Shown: positions 23,030-33,464, counted from the first letter of the stretch. The stretch is DNA of 64,000 bases from Methylomonas sp. LL1 (GCF_015711015.1 NZ_CP064653.1:3410001-3474000), one strand, 5' to 3'. Program-made: numbers and translations. Notes: generated from the letters alone by a model not told the origin.

Positions 23030-23175
23030 GAGGACTGGTAAATACCAGAGCCTGTGCTGTAGATTGGCCCCCGCCCTATTCACCCATACCGTGGAGTATC
23101 CGAGGCTTAGAGCCTGCATACACAAGGAAGGTAGGTGCATGCGCAGGGTCGGGAACCGGTGAATAGTGTACTTAA
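23030..23175 (+). ncRNA. Candidate bridge RNA of the IS110 element
   Basis: IS110-group elements are known to transcribe a structured bridge RNA from the left non-coding end, whose two loops pair with target and donor DNA. Here the region shows hairpin CTGGT-AAAT-ACCAG (23035-23048), then a 9-base long-range stem CTATTCACC (23076-23084) with GGTGAATAG (23158-23166). That stem encloses AGGCT-TAG-AGCCT (23103-23115) and GCATACAC/GTGCATGC (23116-23123/23135-23142, one A-C mismatch) with an 11-base loop. Position and folding fit a bridge RNA. Ends and guide assignment are inferred. Confidence 0.55.
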
Positions 23176-23200
23176 CCTTTAACTGAATTAAAAAACGATT

Positions 23201-24238
23201 ATGACGAACCTCCCAATCAATGCCATCGCTGAATCTATCCACCGCCTGTTTGCCGGCGTGGATGTCGGAGCCGATGAATTGGTGCTGGTGATCCGCAAGA
23301 ACGGCAAGTCGTTCGATCCACAAAAATATGCCAATACCCGCTCTGACCGTGCCCGCTTGGTCAACAAGCTGATCAAGCTGCCGGGCATCAAAGTCTGCCT
23401 GGAAGCCACCGGCATTTACCATTTCGACCTGGCAATTGCGTTGCATGACGCCGGTATTCCCGTGATGGTCGTCAATCCCAAGGCCTCGCATAACTTCGCC
23501 AAGGTGTTGATGAGAAACAGCAAAACCGATGCCGTTGATGCCAATACCCTGGCCGAATACGTCGAGCGCATGGACTTTGTCGCCTGGACCCGGCCATCGA
23601 ATCAGACCCTGGCTTTGCGCGGGTTTGCCCGCCGCATTGATGCGCTGACCGGTCAGAAAGCTGCCGCGAAAAACCATCTGCATGCACTGAGTGCGACTCA
23701 GGAAACTCCAAAGGCGTTGCTGCGCGATGCCAAGCTGGCGATCAGTCAATTGGAAAAACGCATCGATACCTTGGCCGCCGAAGCGATGACCTTGATCAAC
23801 CAGCACCCGGAACTCAAGCGTGTTTTTGAGTTGCTGACCGGCATCAAAGGCATTGCCCAAACCAGCGCCATTGCTTTGATGGGCGAACTGCTGTTATTGC
23901 CACCCAACCTGTCGCATCGCGAATGGGTCAAGTTTGCCGGGCTCGATCCCAAAGCCTTTGAATCCGGCAAAAGCGTACATAAGAAAATGCGGCTGTCCAA
24001 GGCGGGTAACCGGCATATTCGCTCGGCATTGTATATGCCGGCCTTGAGCGCCAAACAGCATGATCCCCATGTCAGCGCTTATTTCCAGCACTTGGTCGAC
24101 AACGGCAAGAAACCTTTACAGGCCGTCTGCGCAGTGATGCGTAAATTACTGCATGCGATCCATGGCATGCTAAAGCACGACCAGCCGTTCGATAACACAC
24201 GGTTTTATGTCATTCCGACACCCATCATCGCTGAGTGA
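23201..24238 (+). CDS. IS110-family transposase
   Basis: A 345-residue DEDD recombinase. The N-terminal RuvC-like domain has FAGVDVGADE (first Asp), CLEATGIY (Glu) and KTDAVDANTLAEY (two Asp). The C-terminal Tnp domain has the helix-hairpin-helix GIKGIAQTSAIALMGE and the LSKAGNRHIRSALY segment with the conserved Ser that acts with the DEDD site. Length is full and no frameshift is seen, so the element may be active. The ATG at 23201 follows the putative bridge RNA. Confidence 0.93.
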   Translation: MTNLPINAIAESIHRLFAGVDVGADELVLVIRKNGKSFDPQKYANTRSDRARLVNKLIKLPGIKVCLEATGIYHFDLAIALHDAGIPVMVVNPKASHNFAKVLMRNSKTDAVDANTLAEYVERMDFVAWTRPSNQTLALRGFARRIDALTGQKAAAKNHLHALSATQETPKALLRDAKLAISQLEKRIDTLAAEAMTLINQHPELKRVFELLTGIKGIAQTSAIALMGELLLLPPNLSHREWVKFAGLDPKAFESGKSVHKKMRLSKAGNRHIRSALYMPALSAKQHDPHVSAYFQHLVDNGKKPLQAVCAVMRKLLHAIHGMLKHDQPFDNTRFYVIPTPIIAE

Positions 24239-24311
24239 AAAAGTGATGGAATTTTGTTGACTTGGAACAGAGTATCTACAATCAATTTAGAGAAATTATT
24301 TCAAACCAAAT

Positions 24312-25832
24312 TTATTCCACCCGCACCGGAATTTTACCGATCCTGGCCTGCCAGTGCTTGGGGGCGGTGTTGTGTATCGATTCGCCCCGGCTATCCACCG
24401 CCACGGTAACCGGCATGTCCTCGACGACGAATTCGTGAATCGCCTCCATGCCCAGTTCAGGGAAGGCAACGACGCGGGCGCGGCGGATGGCTTTGGACAC
24501 CAGATAAGCCGCGCCGCCAATCGCGATTAAATAAACCGCCCGATGTTTCTGGATCGCGGCGACCGCCACCGGGCCGCGTTCTGCCTTGCCTATCATGCCC
24601 AGCAGGCCGGTCTTTTCCAATACGGTATCGGTAAAACCATCCATACGGGTCGCGGTGGTGGGGCCGGCCGGGCCAACCACTTCATCGCGCACCGGATCGA
24701 CCGGGCCGACATAGTAGATAAATTTGTCTGTAAAATCGACACCGTCCGGCAAGGGCTCGCCTTTTGCTAACAAATCGACGATGCGCTTATGGGCAGCGTC
24801 GCGCCCGGTCAGCAAGCTGCCGCTGAGCAACAGGGTTTCGCCAGGTTTCCAGTCGGCGACGTCCTGCTTGGTGAGAGTGTCTATATTGACCCGGCGGGCG
24901 TTGCCGGCCGCTTGGGTGATGAGCGGCCAATCCTCCAGTTTCGGCGGCGTCAACAGCGCCGGGCCGGAGCCGTCCAGCACGAAATGCGCATGGCGGGTAG
25001 CGGCGCAGTTGGGGATAATCGCTACCGGCTTGTTGGCGGCATGGGTCGGGTAATCCAGGATTTTCACGTCCAGCACCGTCGTCAATCCACCCAGACCTTG
25101 CGCGCCTATGCCCAGCGCGTTGACCTTGTCGTACAATTCCAAGCGCAATTCTTCCAACGCATTGCCCGGCCCACGGGCGATCAAATCTTGAATGTCTATG
25201 GAACCCATGCAGGCCTGCTTAGCCAATATCATGGCTTTCTCAGCGGTACCGCCGATGCCGATGCCGAGGATGCCGGGCGGACACCAGCCTGCTCCCATGG
25301 TTGGCACCGTTTTCATCACCCAGTCGACGATGCTGTCGGAAGGATTCAACATCACAAACTTGGCTTTGGCTTCCGAGCCGCCGCCCTTGGCGGCCAGTTC
25401 CACTTCCACCTTGTCGCCCGCCACCACTTCCATATGGATTACCGCCGGGGTGTTGTCCTTGGTATTGATACGCTTGCCGGCCGGATCGGAGAGGATGGAG
25501 GCGCGCAGTACATTGTCGGGATTGAGATAAGCCCGGCGCACGCCTTCATTGACCATGTCGCCGACGCCCAACTTCGCATCCCAGCGCACGTCCATGCCGA
25601 TCTTCAAGAACACCGTGACGATACCGGTATCCTGACAAATCGGCCGCCGGCCTTCAGCGCACATGCGTGAGTTGATCAGAATTTGCGCCATCGCATCCAT
25701 GGCTGCCGGGCTTTGTTCCTTTTGATAGGCTGCATACAAGGCCTCGATGAAATCCTTGGGATGGTAATAGGAAATGTATTGCAAGGCATCGGCGATGCTT
25801 TGGATGAAATCGTCTTGGCGGATGGTAGTCAT
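24312..25832 (-). CDS. Class I fumarate hydratase (iron-sulfur)
   Basis: A 506-residue oxygen-sensitive 4Fe-4S fumarase (FumA/FumB type) carrying both alpha (about 1-290) and beta (about 310-506) domains in one chain. It interconverts fumarate and malate in the TCA cycle. Seen: CQDTGIVTVFLKIG with the first cluster Cys, and GCPPGILGIGIGGTAEKA-like segment (here WCPPGILGIGIGGTAEK) with another. The beta part contains GPTTATRMDGFTD. ATG 25832 was chosen; an in-frame TTG lies four codons upstream. Transcribed toward the IS110 element and not disrupted by it. Confidence 0.93.
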   Translation of the reverse strand: MTTIRQDDFIQSIADALQYISYYHPKDFIEALYAAYQKEQSPAAMDAMAQILINSRMCAEGRRPICQDTGIVTVFLKIGMDVRWDAKLGVGDMVNEGVRRAYLNPDNVLRASILSDPAGKRINTKDNTPAVIHMEVVAGDKVEVELAAKGGGSEAKAKFVMLNPSDSIVDWVMKTVPTMGAGWCPPGILGIGIGGTAEKAMILAKQACMGSIDIQDLIARGPGNALEELRLELYDKVNALGIGAQGLGGLTTVLDVKILDYPTHAANKPVAIIPNCAATRHAHFVLDGSGPALLTPPKLEDWPLITQAAGNARRVNIDTLTKQDVADWKPGETLLLSGSLLTGRDAAHKRIVDLLAKGEPLPDGVDFTDKFIYYVGPVDPVRDEVVGPAGPTTATRMDGFTDTVLEKTGLLGMIGKAERGPVAVAAIQKHRAVYLIAIGGAAYLVSKAIRRARVVAFPELGMEAIHEFVVEDMPVTVAVDSRGESIHNTAPKHWQARIGKIPVRVE

Positions 25833-25844
25833 AGTAAATTCCAA

Positions 25845-26182
25845 ACGGGGTGATCACTGATTTGGGAAATTTATCACGCTAGCTATCACTAAGACTAATC
25901 CCATGCCAATCAGTAGCGTTTTGACTTGTCAAATCTCCGCATATCGAGGACTTATGGCATTCCATGTAAGCGTTTCCTGACTGAATCGAAACCAACCGAC
26001 GATGAGCGATTTACCCGGCATTCAAGACAGCCCCTAGCATCAAAACAGAATTACTCCCGTCCGAATCCCGCATGGTTATCGTCTAAAATTCCTTTTTGTC
26101 GGCAACAGCGTACAATTAGCTTCGGACTTGATATTGCTTCCGTCCCAGCATGTTTGGCTGTTAAAGGATTATTTTTAACTCT
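25845..26182. other. Intergenic region without recognised gene
   Basis: About 340 bases between the divergent fumarase and diguanylate cyclase genes. A short open frame here (25926-26201) has no SD and no family resemblance. It presumably holds both promoters, but no convincing -35/-10 pair stood out. Confidence 0.5.
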
Positions 26183-28090
26183 ATGCCCTCGCTTCCCCTA
26201 ATCCGGAACATTTCCAACGCCTTGCTCGCTTACCCGACGGCGCATGCGGTCTACCTTGCGCCCATCCTGGCCGGCATCGGCTATTATCTTGGCGCGGTAC
26301 TCGGCGTTAAGGCTTCGATTATGTCGGAAGGTATCGCCATTTTGTGGCCGCCGAATGCCATTTTGCTGGCGGCATTATTACTGTCGCCACCACGGCACTG
26401 GCCCGCCTTTGCATGCGCCATTATTCCCGCTGAAATTTTGGCCGACTGGCCAACCTTCAGCATCAAACAGGCATTAATGTTTGCATCAGTCAATATTCTG
26501 GAAGCCGTTCTGACCGCTGTTTTGCTGAAACAAACCATCGGCCTGCCGGTCAAACTGGATCGTCTGCGGCACGTCGCTTTATTCGGTTTTTTTGCCCTAG
26601 TCTTGGCCAGCGGCTCGGCGGCACTACTGGGCGCCGGCGTTTATACCACAACGGCCGGCGGCGAAGTGTCCTATTGGGCTAACTGGCGCATCTGGTGGTT
26701 TGGCGACGGATTGGGGCTGCTGATTATTACGCCGGTATTGCTGAGCTGGTTGCAGTCTCAAAGCGATGATAAACCCGTACCTACGGCCCAGCGCCTGCCC
26801 GAAGCCGCGCTGTTGGTAATTACGACTATTGCGGTGGGCTTATGGATATTTTCTCAATCCGAGTATTTGACCAACCAGTTTCCGGTCAGCCCCATGCTAT
26901 TGCTGCCAATGACGATTTGGGCCGCCGGGCGTTTCGGCATGCGCGGGGCGGCTTCGATCAATCTGCTGATTGCCGCCATCAGCATTTATTGCACCATCAA
27001 GCACCTTGGTCCATTCGTTTCGATGCAAGAGGCCGACAATGTACTCAGGCTGCAGGAATACATTGCCGCCTTGGCTTTGTCATCTCTGGCATTGGCCGCG
27101 CTACTACAGGAACTGCAATTACAAAATCAGCAGCTCAGAATTCTTGGACGCGCGATAGAAGCCGTCAATGAAGGCATTTTGATCGCCGACGCCAGAACAA
27201 AGGATAACCCGATTATTTATGTCAACAGCGGTTTCGAAGCTATCACCGGTTATCAAGGTGACGAAGTCAAGGGCAGGAATCCGCGTTTTTTGCAGGCCGG
27301 ATTCGAACCGGCCGTGCTCGACAAAGTCAGGCAAGCTATTGCCGATCGGCGGCAGGTGCGCGCCTTATTGAGAAACCGCCGAAAAGACGGCTCGATTTTC
27401 TGGAACAATATCATCATCGATCCGGTGTGCGACGAAAGCGGCCAGGTCAGCCACTTCATCGGCATTCAGCATGATATTACCGACATCATGGAAACCGAAA
27501 CCGCCTTGCGTAGCGCCAGGGATGAACTTGCGGCGATTAATCGCGATCTGGAACAGCGCATCGAACAACGCACCTGGGAGCTTAAGCAGGCCAATCAGAA
27601 GCTTGAAGGCTTGGCCGCAACCGATCCGTTGACCGGGGCTTATAACCGCCGCTATTTCCTGACCCATGCCGGCGAGGAACTCGAACGCGCCATTCGGCAT
27701 CAGCGACCGCTGTCGGTTATTGCCATCGATATCGATCATTTCAAATCGATAAACGATCAATATGGACATGTTACCGGCGATAAAATATTGGTCGCGCTGA
27801 CCGAGACCGCTAAAAAAGCGCTGCGTCCCGCCGATATTTTCGCCCGCTTTGGCGGCGAGGAATTTTTTATTTTGTTGCCGGAAACCTTACTGGACGAAGC
27901 CATCAACGTTGCCGAACGCCTGAAAGCCAGGATATTGGAGATCCGGGTTGCGGATGTAGGCTTTACCGTCAGTATCGGCATCGCCCTGCGGGCGGACGAC
28001 ACCGACATTCAGCCGTTGCTGGAGCGCGCCGATCAAGCCTTGTATGTCGCCAAAAACCAGGGCCGCAACTGCATTCGTACCGCGGCCTAA
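26183..28090 (+). CDS. MASE1-PAS-GGDEF diguanylate cyclase
   Basis: A 635-residue inner-membrane signalling protein. Residues about 20-300 form a MASE1-type sensor of roughly eight to ten membrane helices. About 315-440 is a PAS/PAC domain (NPIIYVNSGFEAITGYQGDEV). A short coiled coil leads to GGDEF (about 475-633). The active-site motif is GGEEF, a functional variant. An RxxD inhibitory site is present as RPAD, exactly five residues before GGEEF, so product inhibition by c-di-GMP is likely. No EAL domain, so it should make and not degrade c-di-GMP. The signal is unknown. Confidence 0.92.
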   Translation: MPSLPLIRNISNALLAYPTAHAVYLAPILAGIGYYLGAVLGVKASIMSEGIAILWPPNAILLAALLLSPPRHWPAFACAIIPAEILADWPTFSIKQALMFASVNILEAVLTAVLLKQTIGLPVKLDRLRHVALFGFFALVLASGSAALLGAGVYTTTAGGEVSYWANWRIWWFGDGLGLLIITPVLLSWLQSQSDDKPVPTAQRLPEAALLVITTIAVGLWIFSQSEYLTNQFPVSPMLLLPMTIWAAGRFGMRGAASINLLIAAISIYCTIKHLGPFVSMQEADNVLRLQEYIAALALSSLALAALLQELQLQNQQLRILGRAIEAVNEGILIADARTKDNPIIYVNSGFEAITGYQGDEVKGRNPRFLQAGFEPAVLDKVRQAIADRRQVRALLRNRRKDGSIFWNNIIIDPVCDESGQVSHFIGIQHDITDIMETETALRSARDELAAINRDLEQRIEQRTWELKQANQKLEGLAATDPLTGAYNRRYFLTHAGEELERAIRHQRPLSVIAIDIDHFKSINDQYGHVTGDKILVALTETAKKALRPADIFARFGGEEFFILLPETLLDEAINVAERLKARILEIRVADVGFTVSIGIALRADDTDIQPLLERADQALYVAKNQGRNCIRTAA

Positions 28091-28113
28091 CGATCCTGAA
28101 GCCTGTCGGCAAA

Positions 28114-28374
28114 CTAGCGCGATATTTCGCTCCCGGATTCAACCCCGATTTGCACCAAGAAATCCCGAACCCGCTCGGCGTCGAATGGCCAGCCCAGTTC
28201 CGACCCGCTCGGCAGGTGCAGCAACACCGGTATGCGAATCGCATAGCGCTGCTGCCATTGTTCGTCGGCCATGATGTCTTGCTTGTCAAAACTCAAACCA
28301 GCCCGCAACAGCAATTGCTCGGCGTCCTCGCACAAATGGCAGCCATCGGTGCCAAACAACAGGAAAATGGTCAT
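28114..28374 (-). CDS. Glutaredoxin-like protein (DUF836 type)
   Basis: An 86-residue thioredoxin-fold protein beginning [15 protein letters not shown], with a CHLC active site (residues 13-16) and a cis-Pro in RIPVLLH. It fits the DUF836 glutaredoxin-like family, likely a thiol-disulfide reductant of unknown partner. ATG 28374 shares one base with the stop of the upstream yqhA-like gene (TGATG), so translation is probably coupled. A much longer open frame upstream is not used. Confidence 0.82.
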   Translation of the reverse strand: MTIFLLFGTDGCHLCEDAEQLLLRAGLSFDKQDIMADEQWQQRYAIRIPVLLHLPSGSELGWPFDAERVRDFLVQIGVESGSEISR

Positions 28375-28874
28375 CAGTGTTTGGAAATTTTGTCCAGATA
28401 ACCCATGATGAATGCGGAAAGCACCAAAGTCAGATGGATGATGACGTACCACAGCATTTTTTCGTTTGCGGTATTTTCCACTTCCATGAAAACTTTCAAT
28501 AACCTGATCGACGAAATGGCGACGATGGAAGTGGCGACTTTCAGTTTCAGCGAGCCGTAATCGTGGGTACCCAGCCAATCCAGCTTTTCGGCTTCGCTGC
28601 CGATGTCCAGCCGCGAGACGAAATTCTCGTAACCGCTGAACATCACGATCAAGGTCAAACTGCCGACCAGGGTCAAATCGATGAATGTCAACAATTTCAA
28701 AATGATCTGGCCGTCGTCGACTTCCAGAATATGCGGCACGAAGTGGTACAATTCCTGGAAAAATTTAACGGCCAATACCAGCAAAATCAGGCTCATGCCC
28801 AGAAAAACCGGCGCCATGATCCAGCGGCTGGCATACATCAAGCGTTCCACAAAATGTTCGAGGCGTAACTGCAT
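28374..28874 (-). CDS. YqhA/UPF0114 family membrane protein
   Basis: A 166-residue protein with four predicted membrane helices, including [20 protein letters not shown] near the N-terminus and the conserved [23 protein letters not shown] segment of the YqhA/UPF0114 family (function unknown). ATG 28874 is preferred; an in-frame TTG at 28892 overlaps the metH stop. It follows metH on the same strand and precedes the glutaredoxin-like gene, forming metH-yqhA-grx. Confidence 0.85.
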   Translation of the reverse strand: MQLRLEHFVERLMYASRWIMAPVFLGMSLILLVLAVKFFQELYHFVPHILEVDDGQIILKLLTFIDLTLVGSLTLIVMFSGYENFVSRLDIGSEAEKLDWLGTHDYGSLKLKVATSIVAISSIRLLKVFMEVENTANEKMLWYVIIHLTLVLSAFIMGYLDKISKH

Positions 28875-28888
28875 ACTCTTTACCGGTC

Positions 28889-31800
28889 TCAATGGTGTAA
28901 ATGCGCCGCCAACCAGCGTTCCGCCACTTCGATATTCAAACCTTTACGTTTGGCGTAATCCTGCAACTGGTCTTGATCTATCTTACCAACGTTGAAATAC
29001 TGCGACGCCGGATGCGAGAAATACCAGCCACTGACTGCTGCGGTGGGATACATGGCAAAATTCTCGGTCAACTCGATGGTTGTGGATTCGGTCACGTTCA
29101 ATAGCTCAAACAACTTGGCTTTTTCGGTGTGGTCCGGGCAGGCGGGATAACCGGGCGCGGGACGGATGCCCTGATAGGCTTCCTCGATCAAGGCGTGGTT
29201 GTCGTGGTCCTCGTCTTCGGCGTAGCCCCAATAATCGCGGCGCACCGCCTGATGCATGTATTCGGCGAACGCTTCGGCTAAACGGTCCGCCAAGGCTTTC
29301 AGCATGATCGAACTATAATCGTCGTGGTCTTTTTCGAATTCGGCCAGTTTGGTTTCGATACCGATACCGGAGGTGACCGCAAAACCTCCCAGATAATCGG
29401 CGATGCCGCTGCCGACTGGCGCGATAAAGTCGGACAGACAGTAATTGGCCCGGCCCGGCGCCTTGACGTTTTGCTGACGTAAATGGTGTAACACCTCACG
29501 TTGCTGGCTGCGACTGTCGTCGGTATACAGCACGATGTCGTCGCCGTCGCTATTGGCCGGAAAGAAACCGATCACAGCCTTGGCGGTTAGCCAGTTTTCG
29601 CGAACCAGCTGTTGCAACATGGTCTGCGCATCTTCGAACAACTTGGTCGCTTCAGTGCCGACTATGTGGTCGCTGAGAATCGCCGGATAGCTACCGGACA
29701 ATTCCCAAGTCTGGAAGAACGGGGTCCAGTCGATGTAACGCACCAGCGTCTCCAACGGAAAATTGGCTATGACTTTGGTACCGAGGAATTTTGGTTTAAC
29801 CGGCTGGTGGTCGGCGTAATTGAATTTATTTCTTCGCGCTGCTTCCAGGTCGTGCTGCGGATTCTTGGCGTGGCGGCCTTTATGACGTTCGCGCACCTGT
29901 TCATATTCGGCACGGGTTTTCTCGACGAAATCGGCTTTCAAGTCGTCGCTGAGCAGGGCGCTGACCACGCCGACGCCGCGCGAGGCATCGGTGACATAAA
30001 CCGTCGGCGCTGCCTGATAATTGGGTTCGATCTTGACGGCGGTATGCGCGCGCGAAGTTGTGGCGCCGCCGATTATCAACGGAATCGTGAAGCCTTGCCG
30101 CTGCATTTCCTTGGCGACATGCACCATTTCGTCCAGCGACGGAGTGATCAGGCCGCTTAGACCTATCACATCGACTTTTTCATCGCGCGCGGTTTTCAAA
30201 ATCGTCTCGGCCGGCACCATCACACCCAAATCAATGACTTCGTAGTTGTTGCATTGCAGCACCACGGCGACGATGTTTTTGCCGATGTCGTGGACGTCGC
30301 CCTTCACGGTGGCCATCAACACCTTGCCGTTGGTTTGGCGTTCGCTGCCATCGACTTCCGCGTCCATGAACGGCATCAGATAGGCCACGGCTTTTTTCAT
30401 CACCCTGGCCGATTTCACCACCTGCGGCAGGAACATCTTGCCCTCGCCGAATAGATCGCCGACCACGTTCATGCCGTCCATTAACGGGCCTTCGATGACG
30501 TGTAGCGGTTTTTCGGCTTCCAGTCGCGCCTGTTCGGTGTCCTCTTCGATGTAATCGGCGATGCCTTTTACCAGCGCATGTTCCAAGCGTTTAGTAACGG
30601 GCCATTCGCGCCACTCCAGGGTTTCCACCTTGGCGGCCTGGCCGCTGCCGCGATATTTTTCGGCAATTTCCAGCAGTTTTTCGGTACCTTCCGGGGTGCG
30701 GTTCAGGATTACGTCTTCGACGGCGTTACGCAATTCCTGCGGAATATCGGCGTAAATCGCCAACTGGCCGGCGTTGACGATACCCATGTCCATGCCGGCT
30801 TGCACCGCGTGATACAAAAACACCGCGTGGATGGCTTCGCGCACCGGGTTGTTGCCGCGGAACGAGAACGAGACGTTGGAAACGCCGCCGGAAATCAAGG
30901 CATGCGGCAAGGTCTGCTTGATGATGCGGGTGGCTTCGATGAAGTCGACGCCGTAGTTGTTATGTTCTTCGATGCCGGTGGCGACCGCAAAAATGTTCGG
31001 GTCGAAGATGATGTCTTCCGGCGGAAAGCCGACTTGCTCGGTCAAAATTTTATAGGCGCGGCTGCAGATTTCCACCTTACGGGCCATGGTGTCGGCTTGG
31101 CCTTGCTCATCAAACGCCATCACGATCACTGCGGCGCCATAGCGGCGCACCAGCTTGGCGTGCTTAATAAACGCTTCCTCGCCTTCCTTGATGGAAATCG
31201 AGTTGACGACACCCTTGCCCTGGATGCATTTCAGGCCGGCTTCCAGAATCTCCCACTTTGAAGAGTCCAGCATGATCGGCACCTTGGCGATATCCGGCTC
31301 GGCGGCGAGCAGATTCAGAAATCGCACCATCGCCGCTTTCGAATCCAGCATGCCCTCGTCCATGTTGATGTCGATGATCTGCGCGCCGTTTTCGACCTGC
31401 TGTTTGGCAACGTCCAGCGCTTCTTCGTAGCGCTCTTCGACAATCATTTTTTTGAACACCGCCGAGCCGGTGACGTTGGTACGTTCACCGACGTTGACGA
31501 ACAAGGTATCCGGACCGATGCTCATCGGTTCCAATCCGGCCAGATGACAGCGTTTTTCCAGTTCCGGGATCTGTCTCGGCGGATATTTACTAACGGCGCC
31601 GACAATGGCGCGGATGGTATCCGGCGAGGTACCGCAGCAGCCGCCGATAATGTTCAAATAACCGCTGGCGGCCCAATCGGCCAACTCTGCGGCCATTTGT
31701 TCCGGGGTTTCGTCGTATTCGCCGAATTCGTTAGGCAGGCCGGCGTTGGGGTGGGCGGAGACGTAGGTGTCGGCGATGTTGGACAGTTCTTCGATGTACT

Positions 31801-32563
31801 GGCGCAGCTCCTGGGCGCCCAGCGCACAGTTGAAACCGATCGAAATCGGTTGCACGTGTTTCAAGGAATACCAGAACGCGGCGGCGGTTTGTCCTGACAG
31901 CGTACGGCCGGAGGCGTCGGTAATGGTGCCGGAGATCATTACCGGCAATTTGTAACCGAGTTTGTCGAAAGTCTTTTCGACCGCGAATATCGCCGCCTTG
32001 GCATTCAAGGTGTCGAACACCGTTTCGATCAGAATAATGTCGGCGCCGCCGTCTATCAGACCCTGGGTGGCTTCGCTGTAGGCTTCGACCAAGTCGTCGA
32101 AGGTGATATTGCGGAAGCCGGGATCGTTGACGTCGGGCGACATCGACGAGGTGCGGTTGGTTGGTCCCAATACGCCGGCGACGAAACGTGGTTTGTCCGG
32201 TGTCAACTCGCTGACTTCTTCGGCCGCCTGTTTGGCGACTCGGGCCGAGGCGACGTTGATTTCATAGGCTAGTTCCTCCATCCGGTAGTCGGCCATCGCC
32301 ACGCGGGTGGAGTTGAAGGTATTGGTCTCGATGATGTCCGCGCCGGCATCCAGATAGGCGCGGTGTATGGCCTTGATGATGTCGGGCTGAGTCAGCGACA
32401 GCAGGTCGTTGTTGCCTTTCAGATCGACCGGCCAATCGACGAAGCGTTCGCCCCGATAATCCTTTTCGCCCAGCTTGTAGCTCTGTATCATGGTGCCCAT
32501 GGCGCCATCCAGATATAAAATTCGTTGTTTTAATTGCTGGTTTAATCGTTGTATGCTGTTCAT
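28889..32563 (-). CDS. metH: Cobalamin-dependent methionine synthase
   Basis: A 1224-residue MetH that transfers a methyl group from 5-methyl-THF to homocysteine through cobalamin. Four modules in order: homocysteine-binding barrel with zinc Cys pair in [11 protein letters not shown] (about 310); pterin-binding barrel (about 355-640); cobalamin domain with the axial His in [10 protein letters not shown] (about 760); C-terminal SAM reactivation domain with [15 protein letters not shown] (about 1135). Length matches E. coli (1227). Divergent from the DUF2970 gene with a 78-base gap; no cobalamin or SAM riboswitch was recognised there. Confidence 0.98.
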   Translation of the reverse strand: MNSIQRLNQQLKQRILYLDGAMGTMIQSYKLGEKDYRGERFVDWPVDLKGNNDLLSLTQPDIIKAIHRAYLDAGADIIETNTFNSTRVAMADYRMEELAYEINVASARVAKQAAEEVSELTPDKPRFVAGVLGPTNRTSSMSPDVNDPGFRNITFDDLVEAYSEATQGLIDGGADIILIETVFDTLNAKAAIFAVEKTFDKLGYKLPVMISGTITDASGRTLSGQTAAAFWYSLKHVQPISIGFNCALGAQELRQYIEELSNIADTYVSAHPNAGLPNEFGEYDETPEQMAAELADWAASGYLNIIGGCCGTSPDTIRAIVGAVSKYPPRQIPELEKRCHLAGLEPMSIGPDTLFVNVGERTNVTGSAVFKKMIVEERYEEALDVAKQQVENGAQIIDINMDEGMLDSKAAMVRFLNLLAAEPDIAKVPIMLDSSKWEILEAGLKCIQGKGVVNSISIKEGEEAFIKHAKLVRRYGAAVIVMAFDEQGQADTMARKVEICSRAYKILTEQVGFPPEDIIFDPNIFAVATGIEEHNNYGVDFIEATRIIKQTLPHALISGGVSNVSFSFRGNNPVREAIHAVFLYHAVQAGMDMGIVNAGQLAIYADIPQELRNAVEDVILNRTPEGTEKLLEIAEKYRGSGQAAKVETLEWREWPVTKRLEHALVKGIADYIEEDTEQARLEAEKPLHVIEGPLMDGMNVVGDLFGEGKMFLPQVVKSARVMKKAVAYLMPFMDAEVDGSERQTNGKVLMATVKGDVHDIGKNIVAVVLQCNNYEVIDLGVMVPAETILKTARDEKVDVIGLSGLITPSLDEMVHVAKEMQRQGFTIPLIIGGATTSRAHTAVKIEPNYQAAPTVYVTDASRGVGVVSALLSDDLKADFVEKTRAEYEQVRERHKGRHAKNPQHDLEAARRNKFNYADHQPVKPKFLGTKVIANFPLETLVRYIDWTPFFQTWELSGSYPAILSDHIVGTEATKLFEDAQTMLQQLVRENWLTAKAVIGFFPANSDGDDIVLYTDDSRSQQREVLHHLRQQNVKAPGRANYCLSDFIAPVGSGIADYLGGFAVTSGIGIETKLAEFEKDHDDYSSIMLKALADRLAEAFAEYMHQAVRRDYWGYAEDEDHDNHALIEEAYQGIRPAPGYPACPDHTEKAKLFELLNVTESTTIELTENFAMYPTAAVSGWYFSHPASQYFNVGKIDQDQLQDYAKRKGLNIEVAERWLAAHLHH

Positions 32564-32641
32564 CGGCGAATAATCGGGTGTTAATCGAACTGCGGCACCG
32601 GCTTGCCGCGCTTAATTTTGAACCATTGGATAAGGGAAATC

Positions 32642-32830
32642 ATGACCAAGCCCAGTCTGCTGCACGTAGTAAAAAGTGTTCTTGCCGCCGCTATCGGCGT
32701 ACAGAGCAACAAAAATCGAGAAGTGGATTTCAAGCATGGCTCGCTGCCAGCTTATATCATCGTTGGACTTATTGGGACAGTGCTATTCATTTTTGCGATC
32801 ATCTCAATCGTATCGCTGGTGACAGGCTAA
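32642..32830 (+). CDS. DUF2970 family small membrane protein
   Basis: A 62-residue protein. The N-terminal half contains SVLAAAIGVQSNKNREVDFKHG, the pattern I associate with the DUF2970 family; the C-terminal half is one membrane helix (IIVGLIGTVLFIFAIISIV). Function unknown. ATG 32642 has the SD AAGGGAA; upstream starts in the same frame lack one. Followed by a strong bidirectional terminator. Confidence 0.82.
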   Translation: MTKPSLLHVVKSVLAAAIGVQSNKNREVDFKHGSLPAYIIVGLIGTVLFIFAIISIVSLVTG

Positions 32831-32849
32831 ATTAGTATTGTTCAGCCAC

Positions 32850-32879
32850 AAAAAAGCCCAAGTCTGCTTGGGCTTTTTT
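32850..32879. terminator. Bidirectional rho-independent terminator
   Basis: AGCCCAAG (32855-32862) pairs with CTTGGGCT (32867-32874), with A6 before and T6 after. It lies between the converging DUF2970 gene and the 139-residue membrane-protein gene and can end both. Confidence 0.92.
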
Positions 32880-32893
32880 GCCGGCAACAAACC

Positions 32894-33313
32894 TTAATTA
32901 CTGGATGTTTTGAAGCTGTTTTTGATGCTTTCGAACATCTCTTTGACGCCACTAAACAGATTGGCCGGTGTCAAAGCCTCTTTCAGGATGAACAGAGTGC
33001 GAATCACTGCCACCGCCAAGAAACCCGCGATTGGGGGCAATAGTTCAAAGACAACAGGCATAAACCATCCGCCCGCGCCTTCCTGAGTTTTACGGTCGCC
33101 GACGCTGGTTAATTCGCGATCATATTCGCCGCCGACATCCTTACCGTCCATCGCATCCACGAGCATGATGTTTACATTGTAGAACAACACCTGGATCACT
33201 AGAAAAACGATAGCACTACCCGCAACCCACATCAAAACGTTGCTTTTTTTTGCTCTCATCAATGATTGGTAAACCCAGATCACCGTCAAAACCATCACAA
33301 TACCGCCAATCAT
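32894..33313 (-). CDS. Hypothetical membrane protein
   Basis: A 139-residue protein with hydrophobic segments at about 1-15, 27-50 and 84-108, and a polar loop between (DGKDVGGEYDRELTSVGDRK). The C-terminal part (LFSGVKEMFESIKNSFKTSS) looks amphipathic. I do not recognise a family. It is divergent from the small 42-residue gene and convergent with the DUF2970 gene across a shared terminator. Confidence 0.65.
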   Translation of the reverse strand: MIGGIVMVLTVIWVYQSLMRAKKSNVLMWVAGSAIVFLVIQVLFYNVNIMLVDAMDGKDVGGEYDRELTSVGDRKTQEGAGGWFMPVVFELLPPIAGFLAVAVIRTLFILKEALTPANLFSGVKEMFESIKNSFKTSSN

Positions 33314-33436
33314 ATTCTTTCCCCTTATAATTAAACTGTTATTATTTTTGTAAAGTCAGCTTGAAATCTCATACTACCTATAATCCGGCAAGATGGCAAT
33401 TTGTGGCGTCATCTTTCTTTATTAGCTATCAATTGC

Positions 33437-33464
33437 TTGACTTTAGAGACAGCTAAAGTAACAT
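33437..33464 (+). promoter_or_regulatory. Promoter of the 42-residue membrane peptide gene
   Basis: TTGACT (33437-33442) and TAACAT (33459-33464) with a 16-base spacer, about 68 bases before the ATG at 33532. The same -10 with the same spacer recurs upstream of the VPLPA-CTERM gene at 51184. The remainder of 33314-33531 shows nothing else. Confidence 0.5.

Larger units (their letters stand above)
22990..24280 (+). mobile_element. IS110-family insertion sequence
   Basis: The transposase gene with about 200 non-coding bases before it and about 40 after defines the element. The boundaries are estimates: IS110 elements lack terminal inverted repeats and usually have a CT core dinucleotide at each end. 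CT at 22997-22998 and at 24276-24277 are the candidates used here. The long upstream non-coding end places it in the IS110 group rather than the IS1111 group. Flanks are the RRM-like gene and the fumarase gene, neither interrupted. Confidence 0.75.

Noticed and set aside
25926-26201. 91-codon frame before the diguanylate cyclase
   Set aside because: No SD, unusual composition, and it runs into the start of a well-supported gene.
32564-32641. Possible cobalamin or SAM riboswitch upstream of metH
   Set aside because: Only 78 bases separate metH from the divergent DUF2970 gene and no conserved box is visible.
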